DNA from: a candidate division WWE3 bacterium
Lineage (GTDB): Bacteria > Patescibacteriota > WWE3 > UBA101185 > UBA10185
Direction: 5' to 3'
NCBI GenBank assembly: GCA_012798315.1
Contig: JAAZNL010000012.1
Location: 1 to 50,422, forward strand
DNA: 50,422 nt
The position numbers were made by a program, and so were the translations under genes. The notes under the pieces were generated by a model. The model made no database searches. It saw only the letters and a list, made by a program, of their open reading frames with translations, and was not told the origin of the DNA. Below, one piece after another: positions 15,601 to 23,767 of this stretch (within the stretch, counting starts at the first letter, position 1; every line of letters begins with the position of its first letter).

Positions 15601-16293
15601 TTACATCTTTTCCGGGGAACTGATTCCCAGGATATTTAGGCCGTTTTTGATAACTATTCCCACGGCAGCGTTTAATTGCAATCTAAAAGCTTTAGCATCT
15701 GGTTCTACGGTCTTCAAAATACTTACATTATTATAAAAACTGTTATAGCGTTTAGCTAATTCAAACAAAAAATCAGACAAAAGGTTTGGTGCAAACTCCA
15801 CAGCGGATTTTTGCACAACTTCAGGAAATCGGCACAACCAACGCAACAAGGCACTTTCATCCGGGTTAGGTGTATAGGTTGAGGTTAAATTTTGGTTATT
15901 CAGTAGATCAATATCACCGGACTTAGCACTGACTGAGTGGCTTCTAACATACGCGTATTGCATATAAGGTCCCGAATATCCTTTGGTATCTAAAGCTTCA
16001 TCCAAATCGAAAACTAAATCCTGAAAAGTATTGGTTTTTAACATTTGAATCTTAATGGCTCCATTTCGCACTTCACGGGCGTATTCAAACTCTCCGTATT
16101 TCTCCTGTAGTTCTTTATCGACAAAATCAATAAAATCATCTATTTTTACACCCCAACCTTTACGTCCGGACATTTCGTAAAACTTCTTGTCATCAGAGGT
16201 ATCCATACCTAACTTTTCTGCTGTTGCTCTGGAGATATATACAAAACCATAGTTAACGTGTTTCATCTGAGAAGCTTGTTTTTCGTAACCCAA
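15601..16293 (-). CDS. argS: arginyl-tRNA synthetase, C-terminal part after an in-frame stop
   Basis: 230 codons from a TTG, in the same reading frame as the N-terminal part. The two are separated only by TAA (16303-16305) and three sense codons (TTA AAA TAT). It holds the KMSKS-region equivalent EMSGRKGWGV (41-50), the GYSGPYMQYAYVRSHSV block, and the ArgS anticodon-binding domain (DALR type) ending LGISSPEKM, the family's usual C-terminus. Nothing else is damaged. No Shine-Dalgarno site or good start is seen, so independent translation is doubtful. Full ArgS would need readthrough, a corrected base, or association of two fragments split inside the catalytic domain. Confidence 0.8.
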   Translation of the reverse strand: MGYEKQASQMKHVNYGFVYISRATAEKLGMDTSDDKKFYEMSGRKGWGVKIDDFIDFVDKELQEKYGEFEYAREVRNGAIKIQMLKTNTFQDLVFDLDEALDTKGYSGPYMQYAYVRSHSVSAKSGDIDLLNNQNLTSTYTPNPDESALLRWLCRFPEVVQKSAVEFAPNLLSDFLFELAKRYNSFYNNVSILKTVEPDAKAFRLQLNAAVGIVIKNGLNILGISSPEKM

Positions 16294-16302
16294 ATATTTT
16301 AA

Positions 16303-17535
16303 TTATTTTTTGACAGCCTCCATCGCGTAAGTTTGCTCCATACCAATTACGTCAAACACGAAATTAACATTAGAAAAACTAATATCCGATCTATCTGCCG
16401 CATCACTTGTGGTTCTCCATAGTGTTTTAGTCTGCGTACCTGTATCCCAAGGTTTGTAGTTAAAATCCAAATCCAGCAAACCGAATTTCCACATATGATA
16501 AGCAATATCCTTGCCAGTGTAGGTCGGAATACCGTTAGAACGTACTATTATCTTGTCTTTTTCGATTTGGTCGCCCTGTCGTCCTTGTTCTTCCGATGCC
16601 GAAACCTGTTCATCCCCCATTTTTACTAACCAACAGCCTTCCGAAGCACCTTCCGTTGCTTTGTAAACGTTTGGATTTGACTTTAAATATGCGAATGCTT
16701 TTTCCCACATTTTTAGGTTTAGGATATCCGATTCGTAAATTACAACATCGTAATCTATATTCAAACTAGAAAATGTTTTCAACTGTTCCAGGAGTATCTT
16801 ATCCGCTAACTCCTTTTGGGTTTTAAACTCGGGGCTCGTAGGATCTTCCAATTTTTTTAATAATTGTTGCCTGGACTCCTTTAGCTCCTCACTCTGGTTA
16901 ATTTGGCTCTCCATAGCGGCATATACATCCCAGGCATAATGATCAAATTTTTTATAGGGAGCAGGTGATATATCTCTGATTCTAGTAAGACCCATGTTGG
17001 ACGTAGCGACCTGGACTCCGACATTATTAGCGTAGTATTGAACCTCGACGTCATATCCTAAAAACTCGTATACTCTTTCTAAAAATTGACCTACGCAGGC
17101 GTTTCGTAAGTGGCCTACATGCGCAGCCTTATTAGGATTCACATTTGAATGTTCAAGAGCAATACGAAATCCTTTACCCAGATCACATGACCCATAGGTG
17201 TTTTTGCGTTCTAAAACTTCGGTGAGTAAATTTCTTAACCATATATCTGATATCTTCATGTTGATAAAACCAGGAGCCACTATAGAAACCGAAGATATTA
17301 AAACAGGATGTTCTTTAACCAGAGGTGATTCTGATATCCTATAAGATACCGCTTTGGCAATTTCCATTGGTGATTGCTTTAGCTGCTTAGACAATACTAG
17401 AGCAACGTTACATGCGTAATCCCCAAAGGATTCATTGGCAGGGTGCTCGATTTTAAACTCCATATCGTTAAGCCCATACAGGGATTCAACTATATGTGTA
17501 ATTTCATTTTGAATCAGATTTGATGTAGAAATCAT
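16303..17535 (-). CDS. argS: arginyl-tRNA synthetase, N-terminal part ending at premature TAA
   Basis: 410 aa. It has an N-terminal Arg-tRNA synthetase domain (FGDYACNVALVLSKQL), then the class I catalytic core with HVGH (139-142, the HIGH signature) in VNPNKAAHVGHLRNA. YANNVGVQ follows, and IPTYTGKDIAYHMWKFG binds ATP/Arg. The frame ends AVKK-TAA, but reads on in the same frame as LKYLGYEKQASQMKHVNYG, exactly where ArgS continues. Counting both parts, the gene has about 644 codons, a little longer than E. coli ArgS. The enzyme charges tRNA-Arg and is essential. A TGA-TATGAT extended -10 eight bases before the ATG suggests a leaderless start. Confidence 0.88.
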   Translation of the reverse strand: MISTSNLIQNEITHIVESLYGLNDMEFKIEHPANESFGDYACNVALVLSKQLKQSPMEIAKAVSYRISESPLVKEHPVLISSVSIVAPGFINMKISDIWLRNLLTEVLERKNTYGSCDLGKGFRIALEHSNVNPNKAAHVGHLRNACVGQFLERVYEFLGYDVEVQYYANNVGVQVATSNMGLTRIRDISPAPYKKFDHYAWDVYAAMESQINQSEELKESRQQLLKKLEDPTSPEFKTQKELADKILLEQLKTFSSLNIDYDVVIYESDILNLKMWEKAFAYLKSNPNVYKATEGASEGCWLVKMGDEQVSASEEQGRQGDQIEKDKIIVRSNGIPTYTGKDIAYHMWKFGLLDLDFNYKPWDTGTQTKTLWRTTSDAADRSDISFSNVNFVFDVIGMEQTYAMEAVKK

Positions 17536-17556
17536 GCAGAAGCATCATATCATTGC

Positions 17557-18405
17557 TTACAGCGTAAATTCAACATTCCCTTCTTCGCTCGTAATATGCA
17601 CACGGCAACCTATACCTTCTAAATCTCCTATTACTTGCGGGCTTGGATGACCGAACTTGTTTGCTCCTACAGAAATCACACAATGTAAAGGGTGCAATTT
17701 GTCTAAAATGGCCTGTGAACGCCCTGTAATTGACCCGTGATGAGGAACTTTGTAAACTTCCAGGCTGCCATCAATTAGTTTTAAGACTGCCGGAGTTAAA
17801 ACACTGTCAATTATTTCCCCCGAAGCGTCTCCTGTAAACAGAATTTCATAAGTACCAAAGTTAAATAACATAATCAGAGATCGATCGTTTTCATTTTTAA
17901 TTTTTGAAACATCCTCGGGCGGCCACAGGATATATATTTGTAAATTAGGTCTGCCCAAAATTGTGTGTGAAAACATTTGACCGGACTGTACATCTTTAAA
18001 AAAATCTGGGGGCAGATTTAAAAACATATTTTTTGAAAATAAACCGGCGAAGGTTGTTTTCGAAAAGGAGTAGCCGGAGACGTCGTTAAACGTAGCAAAG
18101 CTTTTTGAACATCTTGTTATTAAACTAGGCAAGTTTTTTGTATGATCAGCATGGAAATGTGAAATATAAAAAAAACGAATCTTACACACAGGATATGTCA
18201 TAAAACTCAGAATTGAATAGTCAACCGATAAGTCAGTTCCCCCGTCGATCAACATGTAGCCCAAGTTTCCAAGATTAAATATTGCCGCATCCCCTTGTCC
18301 AACATTTAAAAAAGTAACAGATATAGAATTAGATTTATATCTAAAGTTCAGGGCAAGAAAAAAGTAAAATAACAATCCGATTATGACTAAATTTTTTCCT
18401 GACAT
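17557..18405 (-). CDS. comEC: ComEC metallo-beta-lactamase domain (second half of a split ComEC)
   Basis: 282 aa. One hydrophobic helix at 6-20, then the ComEC-type MBL domain: VTFLNVGQGDA, SHFHADH (metal ligands), LFTGDAS, YKVPHHGS and CVISVGANKFGHPSP. In usual ComEC this domain is fused to the membrane channel. Here it starts at an ATG that overlaps the end of the channel ORF by 19 bp, with AGGGGG as a Shine-Dalgarno site. It may degrade or help thread incoming DNA outside the membrane. Upstream of argS by 21 bp. Confidence 0.88.
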   Translation of the reverse strand: MSGKNLVIIGLLFYFFLALNFRYKSNSISVTFLNVGQGDAAIFNLGNLGYMLIDGGTDLSVDYSILSFMTYPVCKIRFFYISHFHADHTKNLPSLITRCSKSFATFNDVSGYSFSKTTFAGLFSKNMFLNLPPDFFKDVQSGQMFSHTILGRPNLQIYILWPPEDVSKIKNENDRSLIMLFNFGTYEILFTGDASGEIIDSVLTPAVLKLIDGSLEVYKVPHHGSITGRSQAILDKLHPLHCVISVGANKFGHPSPQVIGDLEGIGCRVHITSEEGNVEFTL

Positions 18406-19325
18406 TTTAACCCCCTACTTCTGCGGCTAAATATCACAGTTAATACCACTAGTAACAAGTAATAACATATAAGCTTGGTAGCACTTAAATTTGTCTGGCT
18501 ACTAATAAACTCATACTTTCCCATAAAATCTATTCCATAAACAAAGATAGTAAGAAACGGGTAACAAACAAAAAAGACAAAAGGCGCAAATTGTGTATGC
18601 ATATATATGTCAATAAACGAAGTAAAAACGGTTAAAAAACCTAAAATGGTACTTATAGGTATAGTCCACAAAAGTACCATGTTAATTAAGGGTGAAAAAA
18701 TACTTATTCGCGAAAAAGCAAAAACTATAAAAGGAGTAACAATAATAGAGGCAGCTAACGAAGCGCTTAAATCAGATATAAACATGTTTGGGAGTACTCT
18801 TACATATTTAGTCATCATTTTATTTATACCTGTTGAATACAACAGTAACCCTAAAGTTGCCCCCGATGACAAAACAAAGCTGTAAGAAGTCAGCAACGAC
18901 TTGTTAGTCAATATCATTAATATACATGTGAAACACAATACATAAACCCCTTGAACAGATCTTCCCGATAATTTTGCAACAAGGAGTATAGAGGACATCA
19001 GCCACGCCCTCACAATCGGGGGCTCAAACCCTGTTGCCAAAGCGTAAATTAATGACAGTACTATATATAACAAAGTATGACGCAAGGTAACTCTATTTCC
19101 AATAACAGTTTGGCATATATTTAACACTAACGATATGTTATAGCCGGAAACAACAGCTACGTGTATTGTACCTGTGTTAATTAGTTTTTGTTTAAACTCA
19201 GGGACTTGTGACAAATCATCTAGACCTAACGTTAACCCTTTTAATAAAGTGCTCTGAGGCGCGGGCATAAAAACGTCCCAATAATCTGTTAGACTACTGA
19301 GAATACTACTATCACTGTTTATCAT
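18387..19325 (-). CDS. comEC: ComEC channel (competence domain), first half of a split ComEC
   Basis: 312 aa. It lacks the usual N-terminal DUF4131/OB part and starts near LLKGLTLG. The competence domain motif TGTIHVAVVSGYNISLV and about seven hydrophobic helices follow, forming the ssDNA uptake pore. It ends RRSRGLKCQEKI-TAG. The run of six A just before this stop (GGAAAAAATTTAG) is where a single added A would join the frame to the MBL ORF. The ATG overlaps the comEA stop (ATGA), so translation is coupled to comEA. Confidence 0.88.
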   Translation of the reverse strand: MINSDSSILSSLTDYWDVFMPAPQSTLLKGLTLGLDDLSQVPEFKQKLINTGTIHVAVVSGYNISLVLNICQTVIGNRVTLRHTLLYIVLSLIYALATGFEPPIVRAWLMSSILLVAKLSGRSVQGVYVLCFTCILMILTNKSLLTSYSFVLSSGATLGLLLYSTGINKMMTKYVRVLPNMFISDLSASLAASIIVTPFIVFAFSRISIFSPLINMVLLWTIPISTILGFLTVFTSFIDIYMHTQFAPFVFFVCYPFLTIFVYGIDFMGKYEFISSQTNLSATKLICYYLLLVVLTVIFSRRSRGLKCQEKI

Positions 19326-19978
19326 ATCGTAAATTTACTTTTTAACTGGTCTACGACACTTTTCGGTAACTTTACTTTGCTTATTAGTTGGTCAAAACTG
19401 GTATACGGCCTGTTTTGAATTATTTTAGTTGCATAAGATTCACCTATACCTTTAATGGCTAATAAATCGTTTTTGCTACAACTATTAATATTCAGTGTGA
19501 CGTTTGACTGAGTATCCGACGGTATAACAAGTCTCTCGGAGTTTTGATCTGTTTCTGCCAACGACTGATTTAAAACTTCAAACGTGATTTCGTTTCTCCA
19601 TGGAATATGTAAATTCTGAGCGTCCGCTAATTTTGAAGCAAGATTTAAAGTCGATCTAATGTACGAATCATCCGCCCCTTTGCTAATACCACCAGCCAGT
19701 TTTAGCGCATCTACTACCCTGCTGTTATTAGGAAGTGTGTACACCCCAGGTTTATTAACAGCCCCTGATACGTAAACTAGAATATCCTCCGCGTCGTTCA
19801 GAGGGGAGATTTCAATATGAGTAGGAGCTGTATCGCCCACTACCGGAGATACCGGGTACGAATTGGTTTTATAGCTTAGATAAAATCCATAACTACTTAT
19901 GCATAACCCCATAAACCCAACCAACAATATTACAACCCTGCTTTTCAATATATTAATGGCAGAATCAAGTCCAAACAT
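19322..19978 (-). CDS. comEA: ComEA-like DNA-binding competence protein
   Basis: 218 aa from ATG 19978; an ATG 51 bp upstream (20029) gives 235 aa, but a TTAGCA-16-TATATA promoter ends five bases before 19978. Membrane helix ILKSRVVILLVGFMGLCISS, then an SLBB domain (ILVYVSGAVNKPGVYTL ... ALKLAGGI), then a C-terminal helix-hairpin-helix pair (LNINSCSKNDLLAIKGIGES, RPYTSFDQL). ComEA binds double-stranded DNA outside the membrane and passes it to ComEC, which is the next gene. Confidence 0.9.
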   Translation of the reverse strand: MFGLDSAINILKSRVVILLVGFMGLCISSYGFYLSYKTNSYPVSPVVGDTAPTHIEISPLNDAEDILVYVSGAVNKPGVYTLPNNSRVVDALKLAGGISKGADDSYIRSTLNLASKLADAQNLHIPWRNEITFEVLNQSLAETDQNSERLVIPSDTQSNVTLNINSCSKNDLLAIKGIGESYATKIIQNRPYTSFDQLISKVKLPKSVVDQLKSKFTI

Positions 19979-20190
19979 AACGCTATATAAACACATAAAA
20001 GAAGATGCTAAGAGAGCCGTAACTCTCATTTGAGTAGATAATAATATTTAACGCATTATTACCGAATATACATGCCGTGTTAGCAATTTATTCATCCCAA
20101 TTCCCGCATATTAAACGCAATTATCGGAAAATAAAATAGCGCTTTTGTGAATATAAATACAAGAGAGAATATAAGTTATGGGGATCGGAT

Positions 20191-20484
20191 TTAATCCTTT
20201 AAAGCTTCTTTGATAATTTCTCTAAAGATCGGGCTTCTGTGTAGATCTTTAATCAGATTCACAAATTTAACTTCGTTGATGTGGTAGTACACTTCTCTAC
20301 CGCGTTTTTCGTTCTTAAGAAAACCCAAAGACGCAAGTATTCTAAGGTGATGAGATGCAAGATTTTCTTCAACATTTAGCCTATCTGCAACCTGAGTAAC
20401 ATTCTTCTGTCCGTCGCTCAAGTATTTTAGAATTTTTAAACGATTGTCATCAGATAACGCCTTCGATAGCTTTGAAAACAGCAT
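20191..20484 (-). CDS. ArsR-family HTH regulator
   Basis: 97 aa from ATG 20484 (MLFSKLSKALSDDNRLKILK); the frame extends to a TTG at 20499, but that overlaps the -10. Winged HTH: QKNVTQVADRLNVEENLASHHLRIL, wing KRGREVYYHI. The usual metal-binding ELCVC motif is absent, so the signal is not an ArsR/SmtB-type metal at that site. It lies between comM and comEA, so competence control is a fair guess. The promoter TTGCAT-17-TATTAT has a TACAA-N6-TTGTA dyad in the spacer, fitting autoregulation, and ends six bases before ATG. Confidence 0.82.
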   Translation of the reverse strand: MLFSKLSKALSDDNRLKILKYLSDGQKNVTQVADRLNVEENLASHHLRILASLGFLKNEKRGREVYYHINEVKFVNLIKDLHRSPIFREIIKEALKD

Positions 20485-20490
20485 GCCGCT

Positions 20491-20519
20491 ATAATACAAC
20501 AGCTATTGTAACAATGCAA
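20491..20519 (-). promoter_or_regulatory. promoter/operator of ArsR gene
   Basis: Minus strand: TTGCAT -35 (20514-20519), 17-bp spacer, TATTAT -10 (20491-20496). Inverted repeat TACAA (20506-20510 read on the minus strand as the left arm) with TTGTA (20495-20499), six-base gap, covering the spacer. Predicted leaderless start at 20484. Confidence 0.55.
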
Positions 20520-20525
20520 CGCCGA

Positions 20526-22058
20526 CTATAATTCACCTTCACATTTATACTGTATAGACTCCATAATATGCCGTTCGCTTATGTCCTCCACCCCTTCCAT
20601 ATCTGCCAGGGTTCTTGCTACACGTATAATTTTATGGCAGGATCTCGGAGATAATTTGTACACATCGCAAGCCTTGTTTAAAAGTAATGCTTCGGGGTGC
20701 CTGATTGCAGCATATTTTGGCAGCAATGTTAAATTTAAGTCTCTGTTTATAATAGGCCCACAGTTTTTGTAACGAAATCTCTGTATTTCACGGGCTTGGG
20801 CAACTAAAGATCTTAAATATCCGGAAGTATATTCAGGGGTTGAGGACTTTTTATTTAACAAAATATCCGGAATTTTAGTCATGCGTACGAGCAGATCCAA
20901 CCTATCCATGATCGGTCCGGATAATTTGCTTAAATAATTATGTATGTCCCTATCCGTACAAGTGCACGCCCTCGCCGTATCTCCCTGATACCCACATTTA
21001 CAAGGGTTAGAGGCGGCAAGAAGTGTGAATTTTGCCGGAAATTCTATGTTGTAACGTGCGCGTGCAAGAGATATATACCCTAGCTCTAGAGGCTGACGTA
21101 AAACTTCAATTACCTGCCGGGGAAATTCGCAAAATTCATCCATAAATAGAACACCTAGATGTGCCAGCGTAATCTCACCTGGACGAGGAACAGACCCTCC
21201 CCCTATCATACCCACATAAGTAGTGCTATGATGAGGAGTTCTAACCGGAGGTAAAGTCATAATCCCATCGGAATAATTTATAAGTCCGGTGTAAGAATAT
21301 ACCTTCGTTACTTCTAAGGATTCTTCAAAACTTAAATTGGGCAGAATACTTGGCAGAGCAGATGCTAAAAGTGTTTTACCTATACCTGGTGAACCTATCA
21401 TTAACATGTGATGCCCTCCCGCGGCAAGAACTGCTGCCATTTTTTTGGCTTTTTCGTGTCCTACAATGTCATCAAACAATAATGTAGCGACATTATTCTC
21501 TGCGTATAGCTTTTCCGTCCCTTCTTGATAAATGCGCGGAACTTTGATATGAATGCCTTTTAAATGGTCCAGTAAGTCGGACAAATGTTTAAAACAATAC
21601 ACAGGTAAGTTGGGACAACCACTGCACACTTTATGATCAGTTTCAGATATGTATACTGCGTTGTAACCATTTTCTAAAGCGAACAAAGCCGCATTAAACG
21701 TACCTCTGGTGTGTCTAATAGTGCCATCTAACGACAATTCTCCATAATATAGTTCGTTTTCCTGAATCTCAATATTTTCACTGACACTTAAAATACCTAC
21801 AGCAATAGCCAAATCATAAAAAGAACCTTCCTTATTAATATCTGCCGGAGCAAGGTTCACAGTTATTTTTTTGTTGGGAAACTTAAATCCGCACTGTTGA
21901 ATTGCAGACTTTACACGATGTTTGCTCTCTTCTATAGATTTATTCGGCAGGCCTACTATTTCAAAACCAGGTATTCCGGCATTAGAAATATTTACTTCCA
22001 CATCCACCGGCAATATGTCTAAACCATAAAACGCCAATGATTTAATTTTCTTTAGCAT
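20526..22058 (-). CDS. comM: ComM/YifB Mg-chelatase-like AAA+ helicase
   Basis: 510 aa, normal length. N-terminal ChlI/Lon-like domain (VEVNISNAGIPGFEIVGLPN), AAA+ core with Walker A GSPGIGKT (222-229) and Walker B VLFMDE (303-308), sensor region AASNPCKCGYQGD, C-terminal helical domain. In naturally competent bacteria ComM is a hexameric helicase extending heteroduplex during recombination of incoming DNA. Its ATG overlaps dprA by 17 bp and has a strong AAAGGAGGG Shine-Dalgarno site, so it is translated from the dprA transcript. Confidence 0.94.
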   Translation of the reverse strand: MLKKIKSLAFYGLDILPVDVEVNISNAGIPGFEIVGLPNKSIEESKHRVKSAIQQCGFKFPNKKITVNLAPADINKEGSFYDLAIAVGILSVSENIEIQENELYYGELSLDGTIRHTRGTFNAALFALENGYNAVYISETDHKVCSGCPNLPVYCFKHLSDLLDHLKGIHIKVPRIYQEGTEKLYAENNVATLLFDDIVGHEKAKKMAAVLAAGGHHMLMIGSPGIGKTLLASALPSILPNLSFEESLEVTKVYSYTGLINYSDGIMTLPPVRTPHHSTTYVGMIGGGSVPRPGEITLAHLGVLFMDEFCEFPRQVIEVLRQPLELGYISLARARYNIEFPAKFTLLAASNPCKCGYQGDTARACTCTDRDIHNYLSKLSGPIMDRLDLLVRMTKIPDILLNKKSSTPEYTSGYLRSLVAQAREIQRFRYKNCGPIINRDLNLTLLPKYAAIRHPEALLLNKACDVYKLSPRSCHKIIRVARTLADMEGVEDISERHIMESIQYKCEGEL

Positions 22059-22899
22059 AATATGTTCCCTCCTTTAGAAACACCAGATCGCCAGATAATA
22101 AAGTCATAAGAGTTTTGCTTAAAGTCACTAAAGGTACCTTTAAATACGTGGCTAAGTCTGTCACGCTCATCGGCGCGATCCTTAGAGCATCTAAAATTCT
22201 GGCCGAGTCTTCGGAAAAATCTGCATTTTTTCTCATGTATAAATCAATGTTTTTAGGTAATGCAAGGTCTTTTGCTAAACTATGCCCGGATACCACTGCC
22301 TTAGCGTACGAAAACAGCAGCTTATAAATACCCGTAGAATAAGGACTAAATATGTTACCTGGTACCACATATACGAAGCGCTTGTATTTTTGCGCAAAAT
22401 CAGCAGTTAGCAGAGATCCACTACCTTCTGCCGCCTCCACGATCAATATTGCCTTACTCATACCAGCGATTAATCTGTTCCTACGCACAAATGACCACTT
22501 TTTAGGTTCAAAAGAATCAGGATACTCCGACATGACAACACCTTCATTTTGAGTAATTTCATTAATCAATCTACGGGTGTCTATAGAAACCTTGTAATTC
22601 AAGCCAAAAGGCAGAATTGCTACGGTCTTTACAGACTTTTTTAGACACATCTCGTGCACTGAGGTATCAACTCCCCGCGTTAAACCGGACACTAAAGTAC
22701 AGTCATAAGCGGACAAATCCGATACGAACCTGGACACTACATTTGTGCCATAAGGTGTAATATTTCTTGTACCTACAATACCTATGCAATTCGCAAAAGT
22801 CTTTTCTCCGATATTCCCAAGGTAGTTTAATGCTTCCGGCGGATCCGGGATTGTTTTAAGCAATAAAGGATAAAGTGGATCATTCTTGGGTATTTGCAC
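22042..22899 (-). CDS. dprA: DNA processing protein DprA
   Basis: 285 aa from a GTG at 22899. It is shorter than many DprA proteins because the N-terminal SAM-like domain is missing. The Rossmann-type core shows GIVGTRNITPYG, SGLTRGVDTSVHE, AILPFGL, RRNRLIAGMSKAILIVEA and GSLLTA. A winged-helix end (MSVTDLATYLKVPLVTLSKTL) is present. DprA protects incoming ssDNA and loads RecA. It heads the comM transcript. A TATACC hexamer eight bases before the GTG could be a -10. Confidence 0.94.
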   Translation of the reverse strand: MQIPKNDPLYPLLLKTIPDPPEALNYLGNIGEKTFANCIGIVGTRNITPYGTNVVSRFVSDLSAYDCTLVSGLTRGVDTSVHEMCLKKSVKTVAILPFGLNYKVSIDTRRLINEITQNEGVVMSEYPDSFEPKKWSFVRRNRLIAGMSKAILIVEAAEGSGSLLTADFAQKYKRFVYVVPGNIFSPYSTGIYKLLFSYAKAVVSGHSLAKDLALPKNIDLYMRKNADFSEDSARILDALRIAPMSVTDLATYLKVPLVTLSKTLMTLLSGDLVFLKEGTYYAKEN

Positions 22900-23011
22900 A
22901 TAACTACGGTATAGGTAAATATGTAAATTTGAAGAAGGGATTTGATATTTTGAGTAGTGACGACCCCCTTTACAGCTATGGTATTATTCTTTCAGATAAG
23001 CATTACTAAAT

Positions 23012-23024
23012 TAATATATTACAT
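23012..23024 (+). promoter_or_regulatory. -10 of membrane MerR gene, predicted leaderless
   Basis: TAATAT at 23012-23017, seven bases, ATG 23025. A weak TTTCAG is 16 bp upstream. Confidence 0.4.
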
Positions 23025-23687
23025 ATGACAGAGTTCATTAGCGTAGAAAAACTAATAGATGAAGCCAAAAATAAAGGTTTAAATTTTGGTAAGGGCGATC
23101 CTTACAACCGTCTAAGGTATTACACAAAAATCGGCTGGCTCCCAAATATGAAGCGTAAAATGGATAACGAAGGTAACGTTAAAGGCCACTACCCCGCATG
23201 GGCTTTGGATCGGCTATTACAAATAGAAGAGTTAAAAGAACATGGCGCGCAAAACGATGAAATCTCAAAAAAGCTTCAGGTAAAAAATAAGTTTCAGACC
23301 GTGTTTTCAGTTTTTACAGAAAAGGAATCCAGAAACCAGATTATAATGTATGCAATACTGTCGTTGCTATTTGTAATAGTACTAAATGAATTCGGGATAC
23401 TTAAAATCGGGAAAACTAAAGATGAATTTACCTCATCACTTCTGCTTCAGTTACCTAATCAAATTTTGGATAGCGGTACGGCATTTATGCCCAAAAATCA
23501 AAAAGCTGTATTTATAAAAACTCCTTTAGTTAAATCAAATTCCAGAATTTATGTCAGCTTTAATAACGAATATGCACCGGCTACCAGATATTGGACTTCC
23601 GATGTCCGAGAGTATGAGGGGTTTTTAGTTGAAACTGATTCACCACTATTCGAAAATTCGGAATTTTCATGGTGGGTTACGAATTAA
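23025..23687 (+). CDS. membrane-tethered MerR-like regulator with outside beta domain
   Basis: 220 aa. Residues about 4-85 form a MerR-like HTH (RLRYYTKIGWLPNM, HYPAWALDRLLQIEELKEHG). One membrane helix follows at 105-121 (IIMYAILSLLFVIVLNE). Residues 150-220 form a beta-rich domain (KAVFIKTPLVKSNSRIYVSF, EGFLVETDSPLFENSEFSWW). That last pattern resembles a small domain common at the ends of CPR surface proteins; this is from memory. The topology places the DNA-binding part inside and the beta domain outside, so it may be a one-component sensor of surface state. It is 80 bp upstream of a Wzy-like gene on the same strand. Confidence 0.7.
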   Translation: MTEFISVEKLIDEAKNKGLNFGKGDPYNRLRYYTKIGWLPNMKRKMDNEGNVKGHYPAWALDRLLQIEELKEHGAQNDEISKKLQVKNKFQTVFSVFTEKESRNQIIMYAILSLLFVIVLNEFGILKIGKTKDEFTSSLLLQLPNQILDSGTAFMPKNQKAVFIKTPLVKSNSRIYVSFNNEYAPATRYWTSDVREYEGFLVETDSPLFENSEFSWWVTN

Positions 23688-23709
23688 ACTTTTAGCCCAT
23701 ATATCGCCA

Positions 23710-23738
23710 TTCTCGTTACGAGAAACTACCTATTGACT
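23710..23738 (+). promoter_or_regulatory. palindrome and -35 upstream of Wzy-like gene
   Basis: A 15-base palindrome TTCTCGTTACGAGAA (23710-23724) lies nine bases before TTGACT (23733-23738). An AT-rich -10 (ATAAAT/TAAATT) ends five to six bases before ATG 23768. The palindrome is a candidate operator, possibly for the adjacent MerR-like protein. It could also be a short terminator hairpin, but no T-run follows. Confidence 0.45.
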
Positions 23739-23767
23739 CATCCTAACAAACGTGAATAAATTAATGC

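Noticed and set aside
16294-16305. Frameshift in argS
   Set aside because: Both halves are in the same frame; the only defect is one TAA codon, so it is a nonsense change, not an indel.
19322-19325. Alternative genetic code with TGA as glycine
   Set aside because: comEA ends at TGA in a normal ATGA overlap, and the 57-aa gene also ends at TGA; no gene needs TGA read as sense.
20030-20190. Possible small gene or RNA between the ArsR gene and comEA
   Set aside because: Only AT-rich sequence and a weak AGCGCT palindrome; no frame, promoter or stable fold worth calling.
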